Translations under genes and position numbers: made by a program
The notes under the pieces: generated by a model
The model's database searches: none
Seen by the model: the letters and a program-made list of their open reading frames with translations, nothing else
Told to the model about the DNA's origin: nothing
Part shown: piece by piece, positions 1 to 8,479 of the stretch
Position numbering within the stretch: position 1 is the first letter of the stretch
Layout: each line of letters starts with the position of its first letter
Source: DATKPC01 sp035524275
GTDB taxonomy: Bacteria > Pseudomonadota > Gammaproteobacteria > Burkholderiales > Burkholderiaceae_F
Reading direction: 5' to 3'
Length of the DNA stretch: 26,076 bases
Assembly: GCA_035524275.1 (NCBI GenBank)
Contig: DATKPC010000048.1
Coordinates: 1 to 26,076 of the forward strand

Positions 1-113
1 CGTCCTGAGGCGTCCTTACCCGCCGCCGCACGGCCGGGCGCAAGACGCGCCGGATCGGCGCGCGGCGCCAGACGCCGAACGGCCCGGCGGCACGCTGGCG
101 TGCGCGGACCCGC
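1..113. other. Upstream sequence of the BTAD regulator
   Basis: GC-rich sequence before the first gene. I see no complete gene, no clear promoter and no Shine-Dalgarno sequence in front of the ATG at 114. It may be the end of an intergenic region that begins outside the window. Confidence 0.4.
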
Positions 114-3100
114 ATGCTAGGATCGTTTGAGCCGTTGGTGACGACCCGGGGGTCCACCCTCGGACCTCGGAACCGGGAACCTTCGTTCCGGCCGGACGCG
201 AGCGAGATCGAGTTGTCGGACCCGCAGGACCCCGACCGGCCCAGCGCACCGGAGGTGCCTCGAGCCGTGCAGGTCACGCTGCTCGGCGAGCCGCAGGTCC
301 TTGCGTCGACCGGCGAGCACATTCCCCTCGAAGGCAAGCAGGCCGCGTTGCTCGCCTACCTCGTGATCGACGGGCCGGCCGCGCGCGAACGCGTTGCGAG
401 CCTGCTGTGGCCGACCGCCGACGCCGAACGCGCGCGCGGCAACCTTCGCCAGTGCCTGCTGCGCCTGCGCCGGCGCGTCGAACTGGTCGACGACGAGCGC
501 CAGGGCGCGCTGCGCCTCGTCGACGGCGTGTCGATCGACATCCGCCGCGAGGCGGCCGAGGACGATCCGCAGTCCGGCGCGCTGCCGCTGCTGGGTTCGT
601 TGCAGTTCGCCGATTGCCCGCGGTTCGCCGCCTGGCTCGACCGGCAACGCGCGGCGCGCAGCGCCCGCCGTCGCGAGCACGCGCTCGACCAGGCCCGCGC
701 GCACTTCGAGAGCGGACATTTCGGCGCCGCGGTGATCGCCGCCGAGCGGGCCGTGGCCGCCGATCCGGCTGCCGAGGAACCGTACCGCTGCCTGATGCAG
801 TGGCATGCGCTTCGCGGCGACCGTGCCGCCGCGCTGCAGGTCTGGGACCGCTGCCTGGAGACGCTGCGGCGCGGCTACGGCCTCAGCCCGTCGGCGCAGA
901 CCGTCCGCCTCGCGCGGACGATCGAGGGCAGCGCGCCAGCCGCTGCGGCGACCGCGCCCGACCCTCGCAGCGAAGGCGCCGCGACCCCGCACGCCACCGC
1001 CGCGGCGCCACCACCGACGCCGGCGCCGGAACCCATTCCACCGACGCTGCTGCGCCCGCCACAACTCATCGGGCGCGAGACGACGCTCGCGCGCATGCAC
1101 GGCGTCTGGCGGTTCGGCCACGTCATCATCGTCGAGGGGGAGGCCGGCGTCGGCAAATCGCGCCTGCTCGACGAGTTCATCCTCGACGACGGGTCGATCG
1201 GTCGCTCGGGGGCGCGGCCGGGCGACGCCGCGGTCCCGCTGTGTTCCATCGCGCGTCTCTTTGCAGCGCTCGCCGAGCGCTACCGACCGGAACTGGTCGA
1301 GGCCGTCGCGAGCGACTGCGCGCGCCTGGTGCCGTCGCTGGCGCGCACGGCCGGAGCGATGCCGCCGCCTCTCGACACCGACGCCGACCGGCTCCGTTTT
1401 CACGCCGCGCTGCGCGAGTTCCTCGCGTGCTGCGGCCGCCAGGGAGCGCGCGGCCTGGCGTTCGACGACCTGCAGTTCGCCGATGCGGCATCGGTCGCGA
1501 CCTTGGGCGCCCTCCTCGACGATCCGGTCCTGTCGATGTCGCTGCGCGTCGTCATCGCCGTGCGCCGCGAAGAGGCCGGTGCGGCGGCGAGCGCGCTGCT
1601 CGACCAGATGACCGCCGCCGGGCGCGTCGCGCGCATCGCGTTGAAGTCGCTCAACCAGGCGCAGGTCGAGCAATTCCTCTCGACGCTAGCGCTCGAGGGC
1701 ATCGATTCCGCCGGGTGGAGCGCGGCGCTGGCGCGGCAGACCGGGGGAAATCCGGCGTTCCTGCTGGAGTCGCTCAAGACCCTGTACACCGAAGGCTGGC
1801 TGTCGAGCCGCGCGCCGCGACCCCCGTGGCCCCTGCCCGTGCCGCCGACGGTCGAGAGCGCGATCGATCGGCGGCTCGGCCACCTGAGCCCGGCTGCGCT
1901 CGCGCTGGGCCAGCTTGCGGCGATCGCCGGTGCGGATTTCGAGATCGAGGCGGCGGCAACGATCCTCGGCCAACCGCCGCTTGCGCTGGCGCAGCCGCTC
2001 GATGAACTGGAGCGCGCGCAGATCCTGCGCGGCAACGCTTTCGCGCACGACCTGGTCCTCGACGCGGTGCAGCGGAGCGTTCCGCAGGCGGTCCGCGCGT
2101 ACCTGCACCGGGCGATGGCGGAACAGCTGCGGCAGCGCGGCGCCGCGCCGGGCCGGATTGCCGTGCACTTCGCCGGCGCCGCGTGCTGGGACGATGCGGC
2201 GGTCCATTGGCGCGCCGCGGCCGACGCCGCGGCCCACGCGTCGCAGCTCGCCGACCAGGTCGGCTTCCTGGAGCAGGCCGAGGCCTGCTTTGCGCGGGCC
2301 GGTCGCCGCGAAGGCCGGTTCGCGGCGCTGCTCGCGATCGCGAGCATCGAAAAGCAACCGGACTACGGCGCCCGCCTGCCGGCGTGCATCGAGCGCCTGC
2401 GCGAACTGCAGGCCGGCGAGAGCGAACGGATGGAGGTCGATCTCGTCGAGGCCGATCTCGCGATCAACCGCGGGACCTATGACACCGCCGAGCGCCTGGC
2501 GCGCGCCGCGCTCGAATCGGCGCGGCGCCTCGCGCCGGGAGAGCGCGAAGCGGCGGCCTGCGGGCGCCTCGCCCACGCGCTCGTCTATCTGGGGCGGCCG
2601 CACGAGGCGCTTGAAGTCCTGGAGAACCTTCCGCTTGCACCCGCCGCGATCCGCGACCCGCGCCAGCGCGCGGCGCTGCACGAGAAGCGGGCGCTCGCAC
2701 TTGCCGGGTGCGGGCGCCTGAAGCTGGCCATCGAAGATGCGCAGCAGGTCGTCGCGATCGGCCGCGCGAGCCGTAACCTGTCGCTCGCGTTCGACGGCCT
2801 CTACGATGTGGCGCTGATGCACGCGTGGCACGGCGCCGCGGCCCGTGCCGCGGAGCTGTTCGGCGAAGCGATCGAATTGCGCGACCGCCTCGGCCGCACC
2901 GGCGCCGCTGCCGCGGCGGCCGACTGCCAGGTCGGCGCGGTCCTTCGCGACCTCGGCCGCTACGGCGAAGCGATCGAATGCCTGGAGCGGGCCCAACGCC
3001 GGTTCGACCAGGATGCCCTGCCCGGATGGTCGATCAAGGCCCGCGCCGACCTCGCCGACACGTTCCTGCTGCTCGGGCAGCCGGAGCGCGCAAGCCAGAT

Positions 3101-3707
3101 CTTCGGCCGGATCCCGGAAGGCCTGGCTGCGCCTGAAGTCGCTGCGCGACTCGTCGTGCGGTCGCGAATCGAACGCGAGACAGGCGCCAGCGGCGCGGCC
3201 CGCGAGACGCTGCGCCTTGCCGCCGAGATGCTGCCGGACTCCGCGTCGCCGCGGATCGTGCTGCCGATCGCCATCGAACAGGCTCGCGATCTCGACGCGC
3301 GCAGTGCCGGCGGTCGGCTGCGTGCGCTCGCCGACGCCGCGCTGCGCTGCGAACTCGTCGGCCTCGGTCTCTATGCGTCGGCGCTGGCGGTCGCGGCCGC
3401 GCTGCGCGCGGACCCGAGTGCCGCGGCGCACGTCGCCGCGCACGCGGCGACGCTGCGTGACGGATACGAGCCGGTGGCGATCCCGCGCGCCTGGATGCTT
3501 GCGGTGTTCGCCGCGGCGCTTCGCGCGAGCGAACCGCGGCTTGCGGCGCAGCTGCAGGAAGAGACGGGGACCTGGAGCGAGCGCGTCGCGGACGACCTTC
3601 CGGAAGGCCTGCGCACGACGTTCCTTTCGCACCTGCGGCGCGCGGAACACGCGGCAGGCGTCGCTGCGCCGGCACGCCCGCGCAACGGGACGGTGCGCGC
3701 GGCATGA
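114..3707 (+). CDS. BTAD/AAA-ATPase/TPR transcriptional regulator (SARP/LAL-like)
   Basis: Large cytoplasmic regulator of up to 1197 residues. Residues about 52-130 look like an OmpR/PhoB-type winged helix (VTLLGEPQVL, then an LLAYL...LLWP...LRQCLLRLRRRV pattern). Residues about 150-265 fit a bacterial transcriptional activation (BTAD) domain. An AAA/NACHT-like ATPase follows, with Walker A GEAGVGKS near residue 342 and a Walker B-like LAFDD near 446. The C-terminal half is alpha-helical, Ala/Leu/Arg-rich and TPR-like. Such proteins usually act as ATP-dependent, ligand- or partner-responsive activators. The ATG at 114 has no visible ribosome site, and the first ~50 codons have weaker GC bias. 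An in-frame GTG at 267, with GGAGG 11 bases upstream, may be the true start. The stop overlaps the next gene by ATGA, so the two are probably translationally coupled. The target is unknown. Confidence 0.85.
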   Translation: MLGSFEPLVTTRGSTLGPRNREPSFRPDASEIELSDPQDPDRPSAPEVPRAVQVTLLGEPQVLASTGEHIPLEGKQAALLAYLVIDGPAARERVASLLWPTADAERARGNLRQCLLRLRRRVELVDDERQGALRLVDGVSIDIRREAAEDDPQSGALPLLGSLQFADCPRFAAWLDRQRAARSARRREHALDQARAHFESGHFGAAVIAAERAVAADPAAEEPYRCLMQWHALRGDRAAALQVWDRCLETLRRGYGLSPSAQTVRLARTIEGSAPAAAATAPDPRSEGAATPHATAAAPPPTPAPEPIPPTLLRPPQLIGRETTLARMHGVWRFGHVIIVEGEAGVGKSRLLDEFILDDGSIGRSGARPGDAAVPLCSIARLFAALAERYRPELVEAVASDCARLVPSLARTAGAMPPPLDTDADRLRFHAALREFLACCGRQGARGLAFDDLQFADAASVATLGALLDDPVLSMSLRVVIAVRREEAGAAASALLDQMTAAGRVARIALKSLNQAQVEQFLSTLALEGIDSAGWSAALARQTGGNPAFLLESLKTLYTEGWLSSRAPRPPWPLPVPPTVESAIDRRLGHLSPAALALGQLAAIAGADFEIEAAATILGQPPLALAQPLDELERAQILRGNAFAHDLVLDAVQRSVPQAVRAYLHRAMAEQLRQRGAAPGRIAVHFAGAACWDDAAVHWRAAADAAAHASQLADQVGFLEQAEACFARAGRREGRFAALLAIASIEKQPDYGARLPACIERLRELQAGESERMEVDLVEADLAINRGTYDTAERLARAALESARRLAPGEREAAACGRLAHALVYLGRPHEALEVLENLPLAPAAIRDPRQRAALHEKRALALAGCGRLKLAIEDAQQVVAIGRASRNLSLAFDGLYDVALMHAWHGAAARAAELFGEAIELRDRLGRTGAAAAAADCQVGAVLRDLGRYGEAIECLERAQRRFDQDALPGWSIKARADLADTFLLLGQPERASQIFGRIPEGLAAPEVAARLVVRSRIERETGASGAARETLRLAAEMLPDSASPRIVLPIAIEQARDLDARSAGGRLRALADAALRCELVGLGLYASALAVAAALRADPSAAAHVAAHAATLRDGYEPVAIPRAWMLAVFAAALRASEPRLAAQLQEETGTWSERVADDLPEGLRTTFLSHLRRAEHAAGVAAPARPRNGTVRAA

Positions 3708-4939
3708 TGCGAAGCCGGCCCGCGACCGGCGCGGCAAGCCGCGCCCCGATGCGCCGCGCCACGCGCGTTGCCGCCACGGCGCTGGCGCTGGCGCTGGGCC
3801 TGGCCGCCGCCGCCGCGCAGCCCGCGCCGGCCCTGCCCGACGGCGCGCCATCGGGATCGGCCGCGCCGCTCAGGCTGATCTCGCGCGACGTGCCGGCCTA
3901 CGCGCCGGGTTTCTCGTCGGGCGCGCGCCACGCCAACGACGCCGACTACCGGACGAAGTGGCGCTCGTCCGGCGTGCCGACGACGCTCGCGTACGACCTG
4001 TCGGAGGTTCCCGTCGCGCAGCGGCAGCGGATCCTGCTCGCCTGGTACAACGACGACTCCTATGGCTACGACCATGCGCTGATCGGCCAGCCCGGCTACA
4101 ACAATGCCGGCGCCTACACGATCGAGATCCACCGTGGCGAAGGCGGCGGCCGTCCGCCGGCCGACGGCTGGGTCGCGGTGGCGAGTCGCAGCGGCAATAC
4201 CCGGCACTCGATGGAGCACGTCATCGACGCCGCCGGCGCGAACTGGGTCCGCATCCGGTTCACCGCATCCGACGGTTCGCCGAGGAACGCCGACATCGCG
4301 ATCAAGCTGGACGTCTACGACGCGGCTGCCGGCGTCGGCGACGGCTGGTTCTTCGCCGGGGACTCGATCACGGCGAACTGCATGTCGCACGGCGACACCG
4401 GCGGCGAGGACGCCGACAATCCGACCTCGCAGACGAGCATCAAGGCGCCGCCGTTCGGGCTGCAGGTCGAGGCGCTCGCCGGCACGCTGCCGCCGCAGGA
4501 GAACGCCGGGATGCCGGGGTGGACGGCGGCCGATGCCGCCACGACCCTCGCCGGTTGGCTCGCGGACTTTCCGGGGCGCTACGTGACGCTCAACTTCGGC
4601 ACGAATGACGCGGCCGGCGGCGTGTCGCCGGGCGACTTCGAATCGCGGCTGGCGGCGCTCGTGAAGATCGTCCAGGGGGCCGGCAAGATCGCCGTGATCC
4701 CGACGATTCCGTTTGCGCGGGAGCCGACGCACCAGCGCAACATCCCGGCGCTCAACGCCCGGATCCGCGCGCTGCCGTCGTCGCTGCGCGGCGTCATCGC
4801 CGGACCCGACCTGTGGGAGTACTTCAGGTCGAACCCCCGCCTCGTCTCGAGCGACGGCATCCACCTCAACGCCCAGGGCTGCGCGGCCTACCGGACGCTC
4901 TGGGCGCAGCACGCCGCACAGCAGATCTATCGGCGCTGA
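3704..4939 (+). CDS. Secreted SGNH/GDSL-family hydrolase with N-terminal beta-sandwich domain
   Basis: Protein of 411 residues. An Arg-rich N-terminus and an Ala/Leu hydrophobic stretch ending around residue 45 form a likely signal peptide, so it probably acts outside the cytoplasm. Residues about 60-210 look like a discoidin/F5-8C-like or carbohydrate-binding beta-sandwich. The SGNH core follows: block I GDSIT with nucleophile Ser221, block III GTND at 299-302, and block V DGIH with Asp384 and His387. These enzymes are esterases or acetylhydrolases, often acting on polysaccharide acetyl groups; the substrate here is not known. The start ATG overlaps the regulator's stop codon (ATGA), implying coupled translation. 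A second Met at residue 16 is an alternative start that would leave a more typical signal peptide. Confidence 0.85.
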   Translation: MMRSRPATGAASRAPMRRATRVAATALALALGLAAAAAQPAPALPDGAPSGSAAPLRLISRDVPAYAPGFSSGARHANDADYRTKWRSSGVPTTLAYDLSEVPVAQRQRILLAWYNDDSYGYDHALIGQPGYNNAGAYTIEIHRGEGGGRPPADGWVAVASRSGNTRHSMEHVIDAAGANWVRIRFTASDGSPRNADIAIKLDVYDAAAGVGDGWFFAGDSITANCMSHGDTGGEDADNPTSQTSIKAPPFGLQVEALAGTLPPQENAGMPGWTAADAATTLAGWLADFPGRYVTLNFGTNDAAGGVSPGDFESRLAALVKIVQGAGKIAVIPTIPFAREPTHQRNIPALNARIRALPSSLRGVIAGPDLWEYFRSNPRLVSSDGIHLNAQGCAAYRTLWAQHAAQQIYRR

Positions 4940-4948
4940 GATTGCCGG

Positions 4949-5025
4949 CGCGACGACGTCGTCGCGAGGACATCGCCGAGGTTTCGCCGCGTCATCGAAT
5001 TGGCACCGGATTGCGCCGCAATTCG
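4949..5025. repeat. Palindrome and hairpin between the SGNH gene and the cyclase gene
   Basis: The 154-base gap holds a perfect 18-base palindrome at 4949-4966 (CGCGACGACGTCGTCGCG). It also holds an inverted repeat, CGAATTG at 4996-5002 and CAATTCG at 5019-5025, with a 16-base loop that can form two further GC pairs. Neither is followed by a T-run, so a classical terminator is not supported. They could be an operator, an mRNA-end structure or chance. Confidence 0.4.
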
Positions 5026-5093
5026 GAGCCGGTCGCGCGTCAAGTCGGGGCCACGCATGCCGATCCCTTCATCGACGTGCCGGAAAACCCCCG

Positions 5094-6263
5094 ATGAGCG
5101 AGACGCCGCCCACCCGCACTGCGACGCCCCTGTCCTCTGCCCCGCGAGGCGCACCGCTGCGCGCGCTGGGGCGCGCCTCCGGGGTCCTCCTCGGCCCGCC
5201 GGGCCACCCGCGCGTGCGCGTCTCGCAGGCGCTGTTGAGCCTCGTGGTCTTCCTGCTCTTCGCGGTCGTCCAGGAGTCCGAGGTCCGCCTCGGACTGATC
5301 GCCGCCGCGCCGTCGAATTGGCTCACGGCGTTCAACCTCAGCGGCGCGGTCGCGTTCTACGCGCTGATCCGCAGCGGCCTGAACGAGCGCTTCGCGCGCG
5401 ATCCTTCGCTGACGCTGGAGCAGACCGCCTTCGCCCTCTGCTCGGTGACCTGGTCCTACGCGATCACCGGGCCGGCGCGCGGTGCGGTGATGTCGATCAT
5501 GATCTTCGTCATCTCGTTCAGCATGTTCAGGCTGCCGGCGCGCCAGGTCCGGCTGCTTGCGCTCTCCGGCTTCCTGATGCTCGGCACCGTGATGGCCGTG
5601 CGCGGCGTGCTGACGCCGGAAGCCTACGATCCGCGCGTCGAGCTCGTGCACTTCGTCTTCGCGGCCGTCGTGCTGGGCGGCACCGCGACGCTCGCGATCC
5701 GCCTCGGGCGCCTGCGGCAGCACCTGGCGTCGCAACGCGCCGAGCTCAAGCGCGCGCTGGAGCTCAACCGCATCCTGGCGACGCGCGATTCGCTGACCGG
5801 TCTGTTGAACCGCCGCGCGATGGTCGAGCTGCTGGCGCAGGAGGAACCGCGCCAGCAGCGCGGCAGCGGTCCGATGACGCTGGCGATGGTCGACATCGAC
5901 TGGTTCAAGCGCATCAACGACCAGCACGGGCACCACACCGGCGACGCCGTCCTGAAGCGTTTCGCGGAAATGGCGCGGATCGAGCTGCGTGCCGGCGATG
6001 CGCTGGCGCGCTGGGGCGGCGAGGAGTTCCTGCTGATGATGCCCGGCAGCCGCCGCGAACAGGCCCGCGCCGCGCTCGACCGGCTTTCGGTGCGGATGGC
6101 CGAGGGCGGCTTCGGCGACCTCGCCGGCGGCCTTCACGTCAGCTTCTCGGCCGGGGTCGCGGAATGCGATGACGGCGAGGCCTATACGGAGGCGATAGAG
6201 CGCGCCGATCGCGCGCTCTATCGGGCCAAGCAATCGGGCCGCAACCGGATCGAGTGCGTCTGA
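5094..6263 (+). CDS. Membrane diguanylate cyclase (GGDEF domain)
   Basis: Protein of 389 residues that should make cyclic di-GMP from two GTP at the inner membrane. Residues about 42-225 contain roughly six hydrophobic segments forming an integral membrane sensor. A short helical linker (HLASQRAELKRALELNR) leads into the GGDEF domain. The signature is GGEEF at 308-312, an active variant. The RxxD inhibitory site (R299, D302) sits five residues before it, so product feedback inhibition is expected. The domain entry motif RDSLTGLLNRRA is present. The ATG at 5094 was chosen because it precedes the hydrophobic region at a normal distance; an in-frame extension upstream would run into the preceding gene. 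It converges with leuA, with only 16 bases between stop codons. Confidence 0.93.
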   Translation: MSETPPTRTATPLSSAPRGAPLRALGRASGVLLGPPGHPRVRVSQALLSLVVFLLFAVVQESEVRLGLIAAAPSNWLTAFNLSGAVAFYALIRSGLNERFARDPSLTLEQTAFALCSVTWSYAITGPARGAVMSIMIFVISFSMFRLPARQVRLLALSGFLMLGTVMAVRGVLTPEAYDPRVELVHFVFAAVVLGGTATLAIRLGRLRQHLASQRAELKRALELNRILATRDSLTGLLNRRAMVELLAQEEPRQQRGSGPMTLAMVDIDWFKRINDQHGHHTGDAVLKRFAEMARIELRAGDALARWGGEEFLLMMPGSRREQARAALDRLSVRMAEGGFGDLAGGLHVSFSAGVAECDDGEAYTEAIERADRALYRAKQSGRNRIECV

Positions 6264-6279
6264 GGCGCGCCGCGCCGGC

Positions 6280-7959
6280 TCAAGCCGCGGCCGCCACGTC
6301 GACCTCGAGCAGGCGCTGCGCCGCATTCATCACGGCCATCACCGATGCGGTGACGATGTTCCCGTGGATCGCCGCGCCGAAGCGCGTCCCGGGCACGCCG
6401 TCGCGCGCGGATTCGACGATCGCGAGCGCCTGGGCATCGGCGCCCGCGCCGACCGCCCGCTCCTCGTAGCCGTCGATCCGCAGCCCGATGCCCAGCGCAT
6501 CGACGGCGGCCGCGATCGGCCCGTTGCCGCTGCCGCGCAGCTTCCGCCGCTCGCCACGGATCGAGATGTCCAGTTCGATGCGCTGGTCCGGTCCGCCCTC
6601 GAGCAGGCGATAGCCGTGAAACGCCAACGGGCCGGCCGGCCGCAGGTAGGTGGCGTCGAACAGACGCCACAACGCGTCGGCGGCGATCTCGCTCTCGCTC
6701 GCGTCGGCCTGGCGCTGCACCACGGCGCTGAATTCGACGAGCATCCGGCGCGGCATCACGACGCCGTGCTCGCGCTCCAGCAGGTAGGCGATGCCTCCCT
6801 TCCCCGACTGGCTGTTGACGCGGATCACGCCGTCGTAGGTGCGGCCGATGTCCGCCGGGTCGATCGGCAGGTACGGCACTTCCCAGGGCTCGCCGTCGCG
6901 CTGCGCCGCGAAGCCCTTGCGGATCGCGTCCTGGTGCGAGCCGGAAAATGCGGTGTAGACGAGGTCGCCGACGTACGGGTGGCGCGGATGGATCGGCAGC
7001 TGCGTGCACGCCTCCGCCTCGCGGGCGATTCCGTTGAGGTCGGAGAAGTCGAGCCCCGGCGCGATGCCCTGCGTGTAGAGGTTCAGCGCCAGCGTCACGA
7101 TGTCGACGTTGCCGCTGCGCTCGCCGTTGCCGAACAGGCACCCTTCGACCCGCTGGGCCCCGGCCAGCATCGCCAGTTCGGCGGCAGCCACGCCCGTGCC
7201 GCGGTCGTTGTGCGGATGCACCGAGACGATCACGTGCTCGCGCGGCTGCAGCCGCTGGTGCATCCATTCGACCTGGTCGGCGAAGACGTTCGGTGTCGCG
7301 TTCTCGACGGTCGTCGGCAGGTTGATGATGACCTCGCGGCCGGCACCGCATCCCCAGGCGCCGATGGCCGCGTGGCAGGCGGCGAGCGCGACATCCGGCT
7401 CGGTCATCGAAAAGGTCTCCGGCGAGTACTGCAGCACCCATTGCGTGCGCGGATACGCGGCGGTCGCGTCGCGCAGCAGCCGGACATGCCGCTCGACGAG
7501 CGCCATCACCTCCGGGATCGAGAGACCGAACACGACGCGGCGCCAGGCCGGCGCGGTCGCGTTGTAGAGATGGACGATCGCGCGCCGCGCGCCGGCTATC
7601 GACGCGACGGTGCGGCGGATCAGGTCTTCGCGCGCCTGCGTGATCACCATCGGGGTCACGTCCGGCGGAATCCGGTGTTCGTCGACCAGCCGGCGGACGA
7701 AGTCGAAATCGGTCTGCGAAGCCGAGGGGAACCCGACCTCGATCTCCTTGAAGCCGACCCGCAGGAGCAGGTCGAACAGCCGCTGCTTGCGCGCCGCGTT
7801 CATCGGCTCGAACAACGCCTGGTTGCCGTCGCGCAGGTCGGTCGACAGCCAGACCGGCGGCGCCGACAAGGTGCGCGATGGCCAGGCGCGCTTCGGGTTG
7901 GCGTACGCCGGCGCATGCGCCGTCGGTCGGTACTTGCCGGAGGGGTCCTTGAGCATCAT
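6280..7959 (-). CDS. leuA: 2-isopropylmalate synthase (long form)
   Basis: Protein of 559 residues catalysing the first committed step of leucine synthesis: condensation of acetyl-CoA with 2-oxoisovalerate to 2-isopropylmalate. The HMGL-like TIM barrel opens with STDLRDGNQAL (residues 39-49). The metal-binding His pair is HPHND at 248-252, and GNGERSGN follows. The C-terminal third is the LeuA dimerisation domain that senses leucine (GSGNGPIAAAVDAL, RFGAAIHGNI). The length and N-terminus (KYRPTAHAPAYANPKRAWPS) match the longer leuA type found in many actinobacteria and proteobacteria. Two Met codons stand together at the start, after the purine-rich GAGAGAGATCGAG. The upstream leader carries a candidate leucine attenuator. 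No other leu gene lies nearby, so leuA appears to be a single-gene transcript. Confidence 0.96.
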   Translation of the reverse strand: MMLKDPSGKYRPTAHAPAYANPKRAWPSRTLSAPPVWLSTDLRDGNQALFEPMNAARKQRLFDLLLRVGFKEIEVGFPSASQTDFDFVRRLVDEHRIPPDVTPMVITQAREDLIRRTVASIAGARRAIVHLYNATAPAWRRVVFGLSIPEVMALVERHVRLLRDATAAYPRTQWVLQYSPETFSMTEPDVALAACHAAIGAWGCGAGREVIINLPTTVENATPNVFADQVEWMHQRLQPREHVIVSVHPHNDRGTGVAAAELAMLAGAQRVEGCLFGNGERSGNVDIVTLALNLYTQGIAPGLDFSDLNGIAREAEACTQLPIHPRHPYVGDLVYTAFSGSHQDAIRKGFAAQRDGEPWEVPYLPIDPADIGRTYDGVIRVNSQSGKGGIAYLLEREHGVVMPRRMLVEFSAVVQRQADASESEIAADALWRLFDATYLRPAGPLAFHGYRLLEGGPDQRIELDISIRGERRKLRGSGNGPIAAAVDALGIGLRIDGYEERAVGAGADAQALAIVESARDGVPGTRFGAAIHGNIVTASVMAVMNAAQRLLEVDVAAAA

Positions 7960-7975
7960 CTCGATCTCTCTCGCG

Positions 7976-8119
7976 TGGAGCGGTTGGGCACGGGGCCCGG
8001 TGTGAAGCGCGAGATCGCCCCTGCAGCCGCTCGATTCGAGGGCTGGTCGGTAGGCCGGGGTCAGGGGGAGATCAGGAAGTGGCCCGTGACGTACGGGCAG
8101 ACGCGTGCAGACCCCGGCC
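7976..8119 (-). promoter_or_regulatory. Candidate leucine attenuator structures in the leuA leader
   Basis: Several complementary segments lie between the leader peptide's Leu codons and leuA, read as RNA on the minus strand. GGCCGGGGT (8119-8111) is exactly complementary to ACCCCGGCC (8061-8053). An inner hairpin, GCCCGT/ACGGGC (8098-8082, 5-base loop), sits between them. AGCCCTC/GAG.GGCT forms a third hairpin around 8025-8047. TCTCGCG (8014-8008) can pair with CGCGAGA (7975-7969), which overlaps the purine-rich ribosome site of leuA. The nested, mutually exclusive layout fits attenuation. There is no U-run, so control could be by hiding the ribosome site or by Rho rather than by an intrinsic terminator. 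Confidence 0.55.
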
Positions 8120-8173
8120 GGGCGCTAGGCGGAGGCGCGGCAGTCGTAGCAGGGTGGGGCGCAACGGCGTCAT
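8072..8173 (-). CDS. Leucine-rich leader peptide of leuA (putative leuL-like)
   Basis: A 33-residue open frame starting MTPLRPTLLRLPRLRL. It has seven Leu codons, six of them within the first 16 codons: TTG, CTG, CTA, CTG, CTC, CTA. CTA is a rare Leu codon in such GC-rich DNA, and two in so short a stretch is striking. Rare Leu codons are also a feature of the enterobacterial leu leader. The frame ends at TGA just after an RNA hairpin and about 112 bases before leuA. It has no Shine-Dalgarno sequence. A promoter-like pair places the probable transcription start at the A of its ATG, so it would be translated leaderless, as known for the trp leader peptide of Sinorhizobium. The role is inferred: slow translation at low leucinyl-tRNA would allow leuA expression. 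Confidence 0.6.
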   Translation of the reverse strand: MTPLRPTLLRLPRLRLAPGRGLHASARTSRATS

Positions 8174-8179
8174 GGGCGG

Positions 8180-8208
8180 AACTTAACCGAGGCCGCCGGG
8201 GGCGTCAA
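8180..8208 (-). promoter_or_regulatory. Putative sigma-70 promoter of leuA
   Basis: On the minus strand TTGACG (8208-8203, five of six consensus bases) is followed by a 17-base spacer and TAAGTT (8185-8180, three of six). Six bases separate the -10 box from the ATG of the leader peptide at 8173, which puts transcription start at that A. The -10 match is weak; the -35 box and the spacing are good. Confidence 0.5.
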
Positions 8209-8253
8209 ATGGAGGGGCGCCGCCGGCCCGGGCCTGCCCTCTGCCCGTCCGGG

Positions 8254-8473
8254 CCCTCTCCCCCTCCCCTCTCCCGCTTCGCGGGCGAGGGGCGATCCGC
8301 CGTCGAGAATTGAAGCGATGTCCTACCGGCTGACGTCGAGTCGGCCCTCGCCCCCTCCCCTCTCCCGCTTCGCGGGCGAGGGGCGATCCGCCGTCGAGAA
8401 TTGAAGCGATGTCCCGCCGGCTGACGCCGAGTCGCCCCTCGCCCGCGCAGCGGGAGAGGGGAGGGGGAGAGGG
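8254..8473. repeat. Palindromic repeat copy A, internally duplicated
   Basis: Two 42-base arms (8254-8295 and 8432-8473) are inverted repeats with one mismatch. Each arm also folds on itself through CCCGC/GCGGG within CCCCTC/GAGGGG. Between them the unit is tandemly duplicated with a 91-base period: the arm-plus-core beginning at 8260 recurs at 8351. The core contains CCGTCGAGAATTGAAGCGAT and CGGCTGACG. The right end lies six bases from the stop codon of the DUF1080 gene, and the left end is 45 bases upstream of the leuA -35 box. No coding capacity is seen. It belongs to the same family as the elements at 20584 and 25858. Confidence 0.85.
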
Positions 8474-8479
8474 TCGACG

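Noticed and set aside
117..3851. Long open frames on the minus strand opposite the BTAD regulator and SGNH gene
   Set aside because: They are Arg/Ala/Gly-rich translations without domain motifs. In DNA this GC-rich, frames opposite real genes stay open by codon bias alone.
4713..5093. N-terminal extension of the diguanylate cyclase
   Set aside because: It overlaps the end of the SGNH gene in another frame and has no hydrophobic or domain character; the ATG at 5094 gives a normal membrane sensor length.
8254..8473. CRISPR-like array at the duplicated repeat
   Set aside because: Only two units are present and they are themselves palindromic, with conserved rather than unique sequence between them. 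No cas genes are nearby.
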